From assembly GCA_016870855.1 (NCBI GenBank), contig VGAF01000003.1, positions 1 to 36,564 on the forward strand: 36,564 nucleotides of DNA, written 5' to 3'. Both the position numbers and the translations under genes were made by a program. Shown in pieces: positions 1 to 8,514 of the stretch. Within the stretch, counting starts at the first letter, position 1. Each line of letters starts with the position of its first letter. The notes beneath the pieces were generated by a model, which was not told the DNA's origin, did no database searches, and was given only the letters and a program-made list of their open reading frames with translations. Source of the stretch: Actinomycetota bacterium (lineage in GTDB: Bacteria; Actinomycetota; Actinomycetes; Nanopelagicales; Nanopelagicaceae).

Positions 1-427
1 CTTCCGCACCCGTTGCATCGCCACCAGCATGGAGAATTCGATTTCGTAAATGGCCACCTTCGCGAGTAAGTGCAATCTCACCGGTTTCTGATTTATCAAA
101 GACTGCGCCACGAGCGATTAACTTTCGTACCGCTTCTGGGCCTTCAGTTACCAATACTTTTACAGCTGGTAAATCACATAACCCAGCGCCAGCAACCAAG
201 GTGTCACGTTCATGATCTTCTGGTGAATCACCAGGGCCAAGAGCTGCAGCGATTCCACCTTGGGCCCATTTGGTAGAGCCTTCATCGACTTGGGCCTTAG
301 TTATCAGCATTACTGAGAGGTCATGAGAACGGATTTGCAGCGCAGTAGTTAGCCCCGCAACGCCAGAGCCGATTACAACAGCATCAGCAGATGCGCTCCA
401 ACCAGGTAGTGGTGCACGTAATCTCAT
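1..427 (-). CDS. nadB: L-aspartate oxidase, N-terminal part (cut by window edge)
   Basis: This frame runs off the left edge; about 142 N-terminal codons are present. NadB oxidises L-aspartate to iminoaspartate in the first step of de novo NAD synthesis in the cytoplasm. The dinucleotide-binding motif VVIGSGVAGLTTALQ lies near residues 17-31, followed by the family's STKWAQGGIAAAL segment (FAD contact) and the GGHLRNRILHAGGDATG stretch that precedes the active-site region. The ATG overlaps the panC stop codon as ATGA, so it is translationally coupled to panC. Placing NAD synthesis straight after the folate and pantothenate genes makes this a cofactor operon. It could be another succinate dehydrogenase/fumarate reductase-type flavoprotein, but the spacing and residues fit NadB well. 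Confidence 0.88.
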   Translation of the reverse strand, partial: MRLRAPLPGWSASADAVVIGSGVAGLTTALQIRSHDLSVMLITKAQVDEGSTKWAQGGIAAALGPGDSPEDHERDTLVAGAGLCDLPAVKVLVTEGPEAVRKLIARGAVFDKSETGEIALTREGGHLRNRILHAGGDATGAE

Positions 428-1233
428 AGCTTCACCAAGCTCCGCGACATCGCCGCGTTATCTATCAAGCGCACCCCATCTACCCAACCGGCAATGAGTG
501 CCCGTGGTCTTACCGTGCTCTCCGTCGCTAACTCGAAACTCTCTTCATCGATGATTACCGCATAATCCAATTTGAACTTTGGTTCATTCTCCAACCTTGC
601 CAATTCCAACTTCATATCAGATATTGACTCTTTTGTTGAAGCCGCCCGAAGCGCTTTTGAAATTGATTGCGCGGTCAGCACTCCTTCTTGGCTAAGTCGA
701 ACATTTCGAGATGAGAGTGCGAGCCCAGAGGCTTCGCGAATAGTGGGGGCGGCGATAATTTCAATTTCCGGATGGAGTTGCGCAGCCATTCGCTTGATAA
801 GAAAAAGTTGTTGAAAGTCTTTTTCCCCAAAGATTGCATACTTTGGTCTAACTAATTCAAAGAGTCTATTTACTACAGTCAATACGCCATCAAAATGTCC
901 CGCTCTACTTGCGCCCTCAAAGCGTCTACCTAACTCCCCAGCGCTTAATTTCATCTCAGTTCCGGGATATAAATCACCAACTTCAGGTCGCCAAAGAATT
1001 GTTGCGCCGGCTTCCTGTGCAAGTCGCTCATCGATTTCTGGAGTCTTGGGGTATTTAGCGAGATCATCCTTATCTTCGAATTGCAGTGAATTTACAAAGA
1101 CCGATACAACTACTTCATCGCAATATTCGCGGGCAATCTTGATAAGGGATTGGTGGCCAGCATGAAGCGCGCCCATAGTCGGCACAAATGCGCATGGGCG
1201 ATCGAGCGCCTTGAGGCTTTGCGCTACTTTCAT
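424..1233 (-). CDS. panC: pantothenate synthetase
   Basis: PanC condenses pantoate with beta-alanine using ATP in coenzyme A synthesis. The 269-residue length is close to the family's usual 280. Visible signatures are PTMGALHAGH (18-27, ATP HIGH-like loop), FVNSLQF (46-52), EGASRAGHFDGV (107-118), FGEKDFQQ (135-142) and SSRN (174-177). GGAG lies 6 bases before the ATG on the minus strand. The 48-base gap to folK holds a TAGACT box that could give panC-nadB its own promoter, though this is weak. The stop overlaps nadB by 4 bases. No panD is seen beside it, so beta-alanine would be made by a gene elsewhere or imported. Confidence 0.95.
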   Translation of the reverse strand: MKVAQSLKALDRPCAFVPTMGALHAGHQSLIKIAREYCDEVVVSVFVNSLQFEDKDDLAKYPKTPEIDERLAQEAGATILWRPEVGDLYPGTEMKLSAGELGRRFEGASRAGHFDGVLTVVNRLFELVRPKYAIFGEKDFQQLFLIKRMAAQLHPEIEIIAAPTIREASGLALSSRNVRLSQEGVLTAQSISKALRAASTKESISDMKLELARLENEPKFKLDYAVIIDEESFELATESTVRPRALIAGWVDGVRLIDNAAMSRSLVKL

Positions 1234-1281
1234 TTCTAGCTCCAGTCCGCTTGGGGTACCAGGCTCGTAAAGTCTACTTTC

Positions 1282-1731
1282 TTAAGTTAGAGCGGCCAAA
1301 AGTTCGCTTATTGGGCCTCTTCCGGGGAGGTGCGCGGATGGCTCAATCTCAAGCCAGGGCTCTAAAACAAAGCGTCTTTCGTGGGCCCGTGGGTGGGGCA
1401 AGGTGAGTGAGCCACTTTCCATAAAGAGTCCACCAAGATCAATAATGTCGATATCAATAAGGCGTGCTGCGTTTTGGAAGGAGCGAGTTCTACCAAGGAC
1501 ATTTTCAACTTCAAGGAGCGAGTTCATTAGATCCAGCGGTTTGTAATCTGTTTCGCCGATTAGCACCGCGTTTATGTAATTCGGTTGGGTATCCGGAACA
1601 CCAAAGGGCGCAGTTTCATAGAGTGATGAAACTACTTTTACATTTAAAAGTTTTCTAATTTCATCAATCGCTCTAGTTACTTGGGAGCGGGGCTCACCAA
1701 GATTTGCACCGAGAGCGATTACTGCTTTCAT
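1282..1731 (-). CDS. folK: 2-amino-4-hydroxy-6-hydroxymethyldihydropteridine diphosphokinase (HPPK)
   Basis: HPPK transfers pyrophosphate from ATP to 6-hydroxymethyl-7,8-dihydropterin, preparing it for FolP. The 149-residue protein carries GANLG (8-12), YETAPFG (38-44), the QPNYINAV pterin-binding stretch (49-56), ARLIDIDI (89-96, magnesium-binding aspartates) and LPHPRAHERRFVL (111-123). All are diagnostic of the family. Its ATG overlaps the folB stop as ATGA, so the two are probably translationally coupled. It is the last gene of the folate run before panC. Confidence 0.96.
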   Translation of the reverse strand: MKAVIALGANLGEPRSQVTRAIDEIRKLLNVKVVSSLYETAPFGVPDTQPNYINAVLIGETDYKPLDLMNSLLEVENVLGRTRSFQNAARLIDIDIIDLGGLFMESGSLTLPHPRAHERRFVLEPWLEIEPSAHLPGRGPISELLAALT

Positions 1732-2090
1732 CGCTTCTTCTTGAGGGTTACCGAGACATCATCAAAGGGAACCGAAATCGGCGCTTTTGGTTTATGAACC
1801 GTAACTTTAACCTCTTCAATCAGATTAAAGGAGTGCAGCACTCGAATTGCAATTCGATCCGCGAGAGCTTCGATTAAATTTAAGGAAGGACCCTTAATCA
1901 CCTCAACTACTAACTTGGCGACCGCGTCATAATCAACGGTTTCGCTCAAGTCATCTTCTTCGGCCGCTTTCTCTAAATCAAGTTCTAATTCAATATCAAC
2001 TATGAATGGTTGTGGAGTTAGCTTCTCTTGCTCAAGAACTCCATGCGTTCCATCGGCCTTAATGCCGGAAATCCTTATCTTCTCGCTCAT
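1728..2090 (-). CDS. folB: dihydroneopterin aldolase
   Basis: FolB converts 7,8-dihydroneopterin to 6-hydroxymethyldihydropterin and glycolaldehyde, and forms a tunnel-shaped oligomer. The 120-residue length is typical. Near the N-terminus is GIKADGTHGVLEQEK, corresponding to the family's conserved G-x-HGVxxxE region; mid-protein is ETVDYDAVAKLV (substrate-contact region) and then LIEALADRIA, with VTVHKPKAPI near the C-terminus. It lies 10 bases after the folP stop and overlaps folK by 4 bases. No Shine-Dalgarno is visible before its ATG, so translation may depend on ribosomes arriving from folP. Confidence 0.94.
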   Translation of the reverse strand: MSEKIRISGIKADGTHGVLEQEKLTPQPFIVDIELELDLEKAAEEDDLSETVDYDAVAKLVVEVIKGPSLNLIEALADRIAIRVLHSFNLIEEVKVTVHKPKAPISVPFDDVSVTLKKKR

Positions 2091-2100
2091 ATTTAGGAGT

Positions 2101-2898
2101 CTATCTTTTACCTAAGGCGTTGATTGTGGCGATTACGTCACGATGTGGCTTTACTGAGTGAGTACGGACAGCCCACACTCCCTGCTTTGCCATCGCAGCG
2201 GTAATCGCAAGCGTGGCTGCCTCACGCTCATCAGGATCTGTGCTCCCGGTTAATTCGCCTAAGAAGCGCTTCCGTGAGGCTCCGATGAGGATGGGATAGC
2301 CCAATAATGAAAGCCGATCAAGGTTTTTGAGCAGCTCCCAATTATGTTCCGCGGTCTTGGAGAATCCGATACCGGGATCGATGATGATCTGGTCTGGGTC
2401 TACGCCGGCTTCAATAGCGTAATTAATTCGCTCCTCTAGTTCTTCCTTTACTTCCTTAACAACATCTTTATAGGTGGCGAGCTCTTGCATAGTTTTGGAA
2501 TGTCCGCGCCAATGCATCATTACATATTGAAGCTGAGGGTGTTTTGCGATGAGCGGGTACATTTCTTTATCGGCTAGCCCACCCGATACATCATTCACAT
2601 ACTTCACTCCGAGCTTTATTGCATTCGCCGCAATTGAACTTCTAGTTGTATCAATCGAAACTTCAGTTCCGAGTGGAATTACTTGTTCAAGTACCAGAAG
2701 AACTCGTTCCTCTTCTTCCGCTTCGGTAATCCGCTCTGAACCTGGTTTAGTGGATTCACCGCCGATATCGATTATGTCAACGCCCTCTTCAATCATTGCT
2801 TTGGCACGACTTACGGCCGATTCGGTTGTGAAATGTTTTCCACCATCAGCAAATGAATCTGGGGTGACGTTGAGGATTCCCATCACCAGAGTGCGCAT
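2101..2898 (-). CDS. folP: dihydropteroate synthase
   Basis: DHPS joins p-aminobenzoate to hydroxymethyldihydropterin pyrophosphate and is the sulfonamide target. The 265-residue TIM barrel shows GILNVTPDSF (7-16), DIGGESTKPG (44-53, pyrophosphate-binding), VNDVSGG (100-106), DPGIGFSK (173-180) and GASRKRFLG (205-213). These are the canonical motifs, so it is the active enzyme rather than the divergent FolP2-like paralogue of some actinobacteria. It begins 2 bases after the folE stop and feeds FolB/FolK products into the same pathway. Confidence 0.97.
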   Translation of the reverse strand: MRTLVMGILNVTPDSFADGGKHFTTESAVSRAKAMIEEGVDIIDIGGESTKPGSERITEAEEEERVLLVLEQVIPLGTEVSIDTTRSSIAANAIKLGVKYVNDVSGGLADKEMYPLIAKHPQLQYVMMHWRGHSKTMQELATYKDVVKEVKEELEERINYAIEAGVDPDQIIIDPGIGFSKTAEHNWELLKNLDRLSLLGYPILIGASRKRFLGELTGSTDPDEREAATLAITAAMAKQGVWAVRTHSVKPHRDVIATINALGKR

Positions 2899-2900
2899 AA

Positions 2901-3473
2901 CTACTTTCCAGTTATTAGTGACATCGCTTCAGCACGAGTTGCTGGATCACGGAGCATGCCACGTACAGCGCTTGTGACAGTACGTGCTTGTGGCTTCCTG
3001 ACCCCGCGCATCGACATACATAGATGCTCGCAATCGATAATGACAATCACGCCGCCTGGTTCAAGATGTTTAACAAGAGCATCTGCGATCTGGGTGGTAA
3101 GTCGTTCTTGAACTTGGGGGCGACGAGCGTAGAGATCAACGAGTCTGGCTAATTTTGAAAGCCCAGTTACTTTTCCACTTGCTCCGGGGATGTAGCCGAT
3201 GTGGGCTACGCCGTGAAATGGGGTTAGGTGGTGCTCACAGTGCGAAAAAACCTCTATATCTTTGACGATTACCAGCTCTTCATGGCCGAGATCAAAAGAT
3301 TTATTGAAGATCTCCTTTGGATCTTGAAAGAGGCCTTGAAAGTTCTCCTTCATCGCCCGGGCAACACGCCCCGGAGTTTCCTTTAAACCTTCGCGCTCAG
3401 GGTCCTCACCGATTCCAATTAATAGTTCCCGAATAGCGCGCTCGACGCGCTCTTCATCAAAATTACTGCTCAT
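2901..3473 (-). CDS. folE: GTP cyclohydrolase I
   Basis: FolE opens GTP to 7,8-dihydroneopterin triphosphate, the committed step to folate. I start it at the ATG at 3473, giving 190 residues beginning [14 protein letters not shown]. The open frame extends further upstream, but that part lies inside the ftsH C-terminus and has no family similarity. Zinc ligands are C79 and H82 in SHCEHH and C152 in EHLCMSMRG. The substrate stretch [20 protein letters not shown] (93-112) is canonical. Its start overlaps the last 11 bases of ftsH, so it is read on the ftsH transcript; no Shine-Dalgarno is evident. Confidence 0.96.
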   Translation of the reverse strand: MSSNFDEERVERAIRELLIGIGEDPEREGLKETPGRVARAMKENFQGLFQDPKEIFNKSFDLGHEELVIVKDIEVFSHCEHHLTPFHGVAHIGYIPGASGKVTGLSKLARLVDLYARRPQVQERLTTQIADALVKHLEPGGVIVIIDCEHLCMSMRGVRKPQARTVTSAVRGMLRDPATRAEAMSLITGK

Positions 3474-5511
3474 TATTAGGAGCTGATTTCTTCTTACGTT
3501 TTGGTTTCTCTTCGGATACTTCCGGACGCTTCTTAATTTCAACCGGTGGAATCTTTGAAGGGACGCGATCAGCCGAGCCGGTCCAAGCTGGTCGCTTTGG
3601 TCTAGCGGCAACGCGTTTAAAGATTACTTCAATCTCTTCTTTATGAAGCGTCTCTCTCTCCATCAACTCTTCTACAAGTGAGTCAAGGATGGAACGGTTC
3701 TCAACGAGAATTTCATAAGCTTCTTGATGAGCGCCTTCAATCAAATTTCTAATCTCTTGATCTACGGCGCTTGCAATATCTTCGGAGTAATCGCGTTGAT
3801 GTCCGTAGTCGCGTCCTAGGAATGGAGCGGAATCACTTGTACCAAATTTGATTGCACCTAATTTCTCAGTCATTCCATATTGAGTAACCATGGCACGGGC
3901 AAGGGCGGTTGCTTTCTCAATATCGTTAGAAGCGCCGGTGGTTGGATCGTGGAAGACGAGTTCTTCCGCAGCGCGACCACCCATTGTGTAAGCGAGTTGA
4001 TCAAGCATCTGATTACGAGTAGTTGAATATTTATCTTCATCTGGAAGAACCATGGTGTAACCAAGCGCATGTCCGCGCGGCATGATCGTAATTTTGTGTA
4101 CCGGATCGGTATGTGGAAGCGCATGCGCAACAAGTGCATGGCCACCTTCGTGATAGGCGGTAACGCGACGCTCTTCCTCGCTCATAAGCCTTGATTTACG
4201 CTGGGGGCCGGCCATTACGCGATCAATTGCTTCATCGACATCATCGCGGGAGATAACTTTTCGATTCTCTCTAGCGGTTAGGAGAGCAGCTTCATTTAGA
4301 ACGTTGGCGAGATCAGCGCCGGTAAATCCTGGGGTACGACGTGCGATTGCAAGAAGGTCGATATCTTTCTCAAGCGGTTTACCTTTTGCATGGACCTTCA
4401 TTATCGCTTCGCGACCCTTTACATCTGGACGATCAATTCCAATCTGGCGATCGAAGCGACCGGGACGTAGTAGCGCTGGATCAAGAATGTCAGGGCGGTT
4501 TGTGGCAGCAATGAGAATTACTTGGTCATGTGGTTCAAAGCCATCCATCTCAACAAGTAATTGATTGAGGGTCTGTTCGCGCTCATCATGTCCACCGCCA
4601 AGTCCGGCGCCACGATGGCGACCGACGGCATCGATCTCATCGACGAAGATGATTGAGGGTGAATTCTCTTTAGCTTGTTTAAAGAGATCTCTTACGCGCG
4701 CCGCACCAACGCCCACGAACATTTCCACGAAGTCCGATCCAGAGATTGAGTAGAAAGGAACTTTTGCTTCACCGGCAACAGCTCGTGCAAGGAGAGTCTT
4801 ACCGGTTCCTGGAGGGCCAAAGAGCAGTACGCCCTTTGGAATCTTTGCTCCGATTTCTTGGTACTTCTTTGGTGAGGCGAGGAAATCTTTAATCTCACGG
4901 AACTCTTCGATTGCTTCATCGGCTCCAGCAACATCAGCAAAAGTAACTTGTGGAACTTCATTGGAGTGAAGTTTGGCGCGCGAGCGACCGAAGGAAAATA
5001 CTCGCGACCCACCTTGGGATTGACTGAGGAAGAAGAGCAATAAGAAGAAGAGAAGAAGGATCGGTCCTAGTGTGAAGAGAATCGAAACAAAGATATTGGT
5101 CCGTGGGACTGTTACATCCCAATCCTTTGGAGGTGGGTTTGCGCTAAGTAAATCAACCAAAATTGGCTCTTGGCCGGTTACATAAGAAGCCTCGACCTGG
5201 GTGGCGCCTTCGACTGCGATGCCGGGCTTAAGGATTAGTCGGATGACTTGCTCGCGATCGACGATAGTTGCGGCTTCAACATCGCCACGGGTGATTGCGG
5301 CCATCGCTTCGGAGGTATTTACCTTTGTAAATTGATTTCCACTTGAAGAGATCTGGCCGAAGATTGTGACTGCAGCAATCGCAACGAGAATCCAGAAGAG
5401 CGGACGGCGCGTTAACCGTACCGGGGGCTTAGCGCCCGGTTTTTTGGATTGGCGATTAGGAAGCTTGGGCTTCTTAATCTTTAAATTACTGTTCTTCTTT
5501 TCGTTAGCCAT
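3463..5511 (-). CDS. ftsH: ATP-dependent zinc metalloprotease FtsH
   Basis: FtsH is a membrane-anchored hexameric AAA+ protease that unfolds and degrades membrane and short-lived cytoplasmic proteins. In order: a basic N-terminal cytoplasmic tail (1-35), TM1 (about 37-53), an extracytoplasmic domain, TM2 (about 139-163), Walker A GPPGTGKT (232-239), Walker [10 protein letters not shown] (287-295), an SRH ending RPGRFDR, and the zinc site HEGGH (454-458) with the third ligand probably D530. HEGGH keeps the HExxH consensus but has Gly where most FtsH have Ala. The C-terminus is a charged Lys/Pro-rich tail. It starts two bases after the hpt stop, in the conserved actinobacterial tilS-hpt-ftsH-folE order. 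Confidence 0.97.
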   Translation of the reverse strand: MANEKKNSNLKIKKPKLPNRQSKKPGAKPPVRLTRRPLFWILVAIAAVTIFGQISSSGNQFTKVNTSEAMAAITRGDVEAATIVDREQVIRLILKPGIAVEGATQVEASYVTGQEPILVDLLSANPPPKDWDVTVPRTNIFVSILFTLGPILLLFFLLLFFLSQSQGGSRVFSFGRSRAKLHSNEVPQVTFADVAGADEAIEEFREIKDFLASPKKYQEIGAKIPKGVLLFGPPGTGKTLLARAVAGEAKVPFYSISGSDFVEMFVGVGAARVRDLFKQAKENSPSIIFVDEIDAVGRHRGAGLGGGHDEREQTLNQLLVEMDGFEPHDQVILIAATNRPDILDPALLRPGRFDRQIGIDRPDVKGREAIMKVHAKGKPLEKDIDLLAIARRTPGFTGADLANVLNEAALLTARENRKVISRDDVDEAIDRVMAGPQRKSRLMSEEERRVTAYHEGGHALVAHALPHTDPVHKITIMPRGHALGYTMVLPDEDKYSTTRNQMLDQLAYTMGGRAAEELVFHDPTTGASNDIEKATALARAMVTQYGMTEKLGAIKFGTSDSAPFLGRDYGHQRDYSEDIASAVDQEIRNLIEGAHQEAYEILVENRSILDSLVEELMERETLHKEEIEVIFKRVAARPKRPAWTGSADRVPSKIPPVEIKKRPEVSEEKPKRKKKSAPNNEQ

Positions 5512-5513
5512 AT

Positions 5514-6065
5514 TTACTCGTACATATGCTTTGCCAGGACTGCGATAAAGGGAAGGTTGCGATACTTCTCATTGAAATCTAAGCCATAACCAATAACGAA
5601 ATCTTTTGGAATATCAAAGCCAACATAGCGGATATCAACCTTTACCATCGCCGCATCCGGTTTTCTCAAGACCGTCATAATTTCAACAGAGCCAGCGCCG
5701 CGGGACTTAAGGTTTTGAGATAACCAGTCAAGAGTTAATCCGGTATCAACGATATCTTCGATGATTACAACATTGCGTCCGGTGATGTCGCGATCTAAAT
5801 CTTTAAGGATTCTTACTACGCCGGATGATTTTGTTCCTGATCCATAAGAAGAGACCGCCATCCAATCAATCTCAACATGGCGGTTGATGTGGCGAGTTAA
5901 ATCAGCCATCACCATGACCGCGCCTTTAAGTACGCCGATAAGAAGTAGATCTTGATCCTTGTAATCGTTCTCAATCTGGCGGGCAATCTCCTTCAAGCGA
6001 TTCTGGAGTTGCTCTTCGTTAACGATTACCTTCTCGATATCGCTCTGTACCGATGCGAGATCCAC
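5514..6065 (-). CDS. hpt: hypoxanthine phosphoribosyltransferase
   Basis: Hpt salvages hypoxanthine and guanine to IMP and GMP using PRPP. The 183-residue protein has the SSYGSGT flexible-loop segment (72-78), the PRPP-binding motif VVIIEDIVDTGLTL (99-112) and a C-terminal VGYGLDFNEKYRNLP stretch that matches the purine-binding region. The start is GTG at 6065, preceded by GAAAGGTG as ribosome binding site. It lies between tilS (33-base gap) and ftsH (2-base gap). GMP made here can be recycled to IMP by the GuaB1 product encoded at 17183-18616. Confidence 0.95.
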   Translation of the reverse strand: MDLASVQSDIEKVIVNEEQLQNRLKEIARQIENDYKDQDLLLIGVLKGAVMVMADLTRHINRHVEIDWMAVSSYGSGTKSSGVVRILKDLDRDITGRNVVIIEDIVDTGLTLDWLSQNLKSRGAGSVEIMTVLRKPDAAMVKVDIRYVGFDIPKDFVIGYGLDFNEKYRNLPFIAVLAKHMYE

Positions 6066-6098
6066 TTGGCACCTTTCTCGAGGCGTTAAATCAGGGCT

Positions 6099-7073
6099 TT
6101 AAGAGAGCGAAAGTCTGCCCGAAATCCGCGCCACGGTCACACTGCCTGGTAGCGATACCGCTCCTTGCCCCTTCCAGGCTGTGACTAGAGCCTCAACCGG
6201 CTCAAGATGTTCAGCAGAAAGTGAGCCGGATGGGGCGCCAGCGAGATAGATAGCTTTTCGAATCACCCTTGAGCGGATCGCTCGAGGCAGGCTAGCGAGG
6301 GTCTCGATATCTATTTCGATTGGATCCATCTCGATAAGATCCATCTCATCTAACACTTCCTCGGCCCATTGATCTAGCGCATCAGCATCATCGCGGAGAA
6401 TTTTTGCGGAGCGAGTTAGCGCATCTGCGATTCCGGGGCCAATCTCAGCTTCCATTAACGGAAGTACTTTCTCGCGCACTCTTACTCGAGCATATTCCAT
6501 CGATTGATTATGTGGATCGTTCCAATATTTAATTCCAACTTCTTTACATGCCGCTTCGGTCTGGCTTCTAGTAACAGAGAGAAGTGGGCGGCGGTACTTA
6601 TCAATTCGCTCAGCCATTCCGGAAAGTGATCTTGTTCCGGAACCGCGGGCAAGTCCAAGTAGAACGGTTTCAGCTTGATCATCCTTTGTGTGGCCTAAGA
6701 AGACGGCGACAGCGCTTGTGCTTTCGGCAATCTCATTTAGAGCGGCATATCGAGCTCGCCGAGCTGATGCTTCAATTCCATCAGTTACTTCAACTTTGAT
6801 CCGTTTGATTTCGATATTTGTATATCCCGCTTTTGCTAACTCTGCTTTGGTATTCATCGCAACATCTGCGCTATTTGGTTGTAGCGCGTGATCGATGATG
6901 ACTGCAATTGGGCGAATCGCCTTATCTTTCACCTCCGCAAGTAATCCTGCTGCTAAGGCCGAAGAGTCCGCGCCACCACTAACTGCAACAAGGACGGTAT
7001 CGCCAGCGTTTAAGTCGCTTAACTCAGCCCGTACCGCAAGGCGGATTTGATAGAGCGGAGTTACTTCTGCCAT
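6099..7073 (-). CDS. tilS: tRNA(Ile)-lysidine synthetase
   Basis: TilS attaches lysine to C34 of the AUA-reading isoleucine tRNA, changing its codon and amino-acid identity. The PP-loop SGGADS occupies residues 32-37; later come LGHTKDDQAETVLLGLARG (the family's H-x-x-DDQxET motif) and RPLLSVTR. The 324-residue length matches the short actinobacterial form, which lacks the full C-terminal domain of the E. coli enzyme. It begins 21 bases after the NlpC/P60 stop, so it is probably cotranscribed with it, though a TACGCT box 8 bases before the ATG could give a near-leaderless start. Confidence 0.94.
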   Translation of the reverse strand: MAEVTPLYQIRLAVRAELSDLNAGDTVLVAVSGGADSSALAAGLLAEVKDKAIRPIAVIIDHALQPNSADVAMNTKAELAKAGYTNIEIKRIKVEVTDGIEASARRARYAALNEIAESTSAVAVFLGHTKDDQAETVLLGLARGSGTRSLSGMAERIDKYRRPLLSVTRSQTEAACKEVGIKYWNDPHNQSMEYARVRVREKVLPLMEAEIGPGIADALTRSAKILRDDADALDQWAEEVLDEMDLIEMDPIEIDIETLASLPRAIRSRVIRKAIYLAGAPSGSLSAEHLEPVEALVTAWKGQGAVSLPGSVTVARISGRLSLS

Positions 7074-7094
7074 AAGGCGTAAGCGTAGTTACTG

Positions 7095-8303
7095 CTAGAC
7101 CCGGCCTCCATACGGCATCAATCCCTTGATGCTGTAGATATTGGAGAAGAGCAGGCCTTTACCTTTTGAATTCGCCTCCCACATCATCCCGTTTCCGGCA
7201 TAAATCGTGATGTGGTGGATTGTGTTCACAGTTCCCTTATATGAATAGAAGAGAAGATCTCCGGGCACAAGATCCTTGATGGGAACGTGTTTTGTATAAG
7301 AGAAATAGAGCGAAGAGTTAAGGCGATCCCAATTCGGCCAACTTAAACCGGCGGCGCGGTATGCGGCATAAACAAGTCCAGAGCAATCAAAGGCATTTGG
7401 GCCCTCATCTCCCCAGATGTATGGCTTGCGAGCGAGGACTTGCTTCTTTGCAAATGCCACAGCTTCAGCTCTCATTTCCGGAGTTGAGCGTGAGGTGGAG
7501 CGACCTTTGAAACCAATGTCGGGCCAGATTTTCGTGTAGATAGCGGTGCCTTGAGCGATAGTTGCATTCGCTTCTTCCAAGAGCGCTAGTTGGCGCTGTT
7601 GCTCAAGAGTTACACGTTTTGCACGTGCAGCATTCAATTCTTTTAGAACCTGATCTTGAATCTTTTGGAGTCGATCAACTTCTTTCTGTTGAGCATCGCG
7701 GGCGGCATCGGCTTCGGCTTTTGCTGCAGCTACTTTTGCGGTCGCAACACGTTGCCGCTCTTCGGCAGCATCGGCGAGCTTCTTTGCTTCGCGCGCAGCA
7801 TCTTCAGCAGCCTTAAATCTAAAGAGCGCTTGAGTGTTCTGTTCTCCGAGTGAATCTAATGTAGATAGCCGATCCATTAAATCTTGCGGGCCATCAGAGT
7901 GAAGTAGTGAATCAAAGTCAGTGAAACCACCGCCCATTATGTAAGCATTGGTGGCGAGGCGTCCGATTGCATCATGCGCTGCTTTTACTTGTTTCAAAGC
8001 TTCTTGATAAGCCGCGGCGGCGGCATCGGCTTCACTAGTTGCGCGAGCTAACTCAGCGCGCGCTGCTTCATAGCGAACTCGAGCGGTATTTGCGACAGCA
8101 ATTAATTGGCGAAGGGTGAGGTTTGCTTTTGCTAAACGCGCTGCTGCGGCATCGGCTGCTTTCTTAGCTTCTGCTTCCAACTTCTTTGCCGCTTCGATCT
8201 GGGCAATTGTTGGCTTCTTAGGATTTGCCAGCGCAGGCGTCGTCGAAAATAGAAGTAGCGATGCTATTGCGAGCGCTATCCGACGCTTAGAACTAAATCT
8301 CAC
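7095..8303 (-). CDS. secreted NlpC/P60 peptidoglycan endopeptidase (RipA/PcsB-like)
   Basis: This is probably a secreted enzyme cutting D-Glu-diaminopimelate stem-peptide bonds for cell separation. It has a signal peptide (1-26, cleavage near ALA-NP), a long Ala/Lys/Glu-rich coiled coil (about 34-250), a short linker and a C-terminal NlpC/P60 domain (about 275-402). The domain has C307 in AFDCSGLVYAAYRAAG, PGDLLFYS, and H363/H364 in HHITIYAG. The coiled coil resembles autoinhibitory or FtsX-interacting segments of RipA and PcsB, by inference. The start is GTG at 8303, with AGGGAG 7 bases upstream, one of the few clear Shine-Dalgarno sites here. This agrees with a real 5' leader containing the folded element at 8390-8466. 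Confidence 0.92.
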   Translation of the reverse strand: MRFSSKRRIALAIASLLLFSTTPALANPKKPTIAQIEAAKKLEAEAKKAADAAAARLAKANLTLRQLIAVANTARVRYEAARAELARATSEADAAAAAYQEALKQVKAAHDAIGRLATNAYIMGGGFTDFDSLLHSDGPQDLMDRLSTLDSLGEQNTQALFRFKAAEDAAREAKKLADAAEERQRVATAKVAAAKAEADAARDAQQKEVDRLQKIQDQVLKELNAARAKRVTLEQQRQLALLEEANATIAQGTAIYTKIWPDIGFKGRSTSRSTPEMRAEAVAFAKKQVLARKPYIWGDEGPNAFDCSGLVYAAYRAAGLSWPNWDRLNSSLYFSYTKHVPIKDLVPGDLLFYSYKGTVNTIHHITIYAGNGMMWEANSKGKGLLFSNIYSIKGLMPYGGRV

Positions 8304-8310
8304 TAATTGG

Positions 8311-8316
8311 CTCCCT
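8311..8316 (-). promoter_or_regulatory. Shine-Dalgarno of the NlpC/P60 gene
   Basis: AGGGAG on the minus strand, 7 bases before the GTG start. It matters because most first genes in this window lack such a site; its presence implies an untranslated leader and so supports transcription through the upstream structured element. Confidence 0.7.
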
Positions 8317-8389
8317 GGGGAAATGGGGGTCAGTTACTTGTGAAAAGGGTAAAGGGAGAGTTTCAAAAATCTCTGCATTTGGAATGTGA

Positions 8390-8466
8390 CCTTCCTGGCT
8401 AACCTTTCGGTAAGGGCCGCTAGGGGCCCCTTTCGCCAGGAAGGGACGTTTAGAGAAACCTAGCGG
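8390..8466 (-). ncRNA. candidate structured RNA leader with pseudoknot, upstream of the NlpC/P60 gene
   Basis: The 211-base gap between ctaB and the NlpC/P60 gene holds nested complementarity. A perfect 10-bp stem pairs CCTTCCTGGC (8390-8399) with GCCAGGAAGG (8435-8444). Inside are a small hairpin (ACC/GGT, 8402-8411) whose loop reads GAAA on the minus strand, a GNRA tetraloop, and a hairpin pairing AAGGGCC (8412-8418) with GGCCCCTT (8425-8432). The second hairpin's loop region CCGCTAGG (8417-8424) is perfectly complementary over 8 bases to CCTAGCGG (8459-8466), allowing a pseudoknot or an alternative fold. A further GTTT/AAAC hairpin sits at 8448-8459. It matches no RNA class I can name, and I do not see the c-di-AMP riboswitch consensus. 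It could instead be a terminator or attenuator after ctaB. Confidence 0.55.
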
Positions 8467-8514
8467 TCTTCAGTGAGTGATTCCTGAGAACTTCTACGGA
8501 GCGTTGAGCGGGAT

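Noticed and set aside
2549-2977. Open frames antisense to folP, ftsH, guaB1 and others
   Set aside because: They mirror the codon pattern of strong real genes on the other strand, lack start signals and have low-complexity products.
3474-3611. Longer N-terminus for FolE
   Set aside because: The extra 46 residues lie within the ftsH C-terminus, are basic and unlike the family, and the normal GTP cyclohydrolase start is present at 3473.
8390-8466. c-di-AMP (ydaO/yuaA) riboswitch upstream of the NlpC/P60 gene
   Set aside because: The characteristic conserved blocks are not present on the minus strand; a GGCTAACC-like string occurs only on the opposite strand, facing away from the gene.
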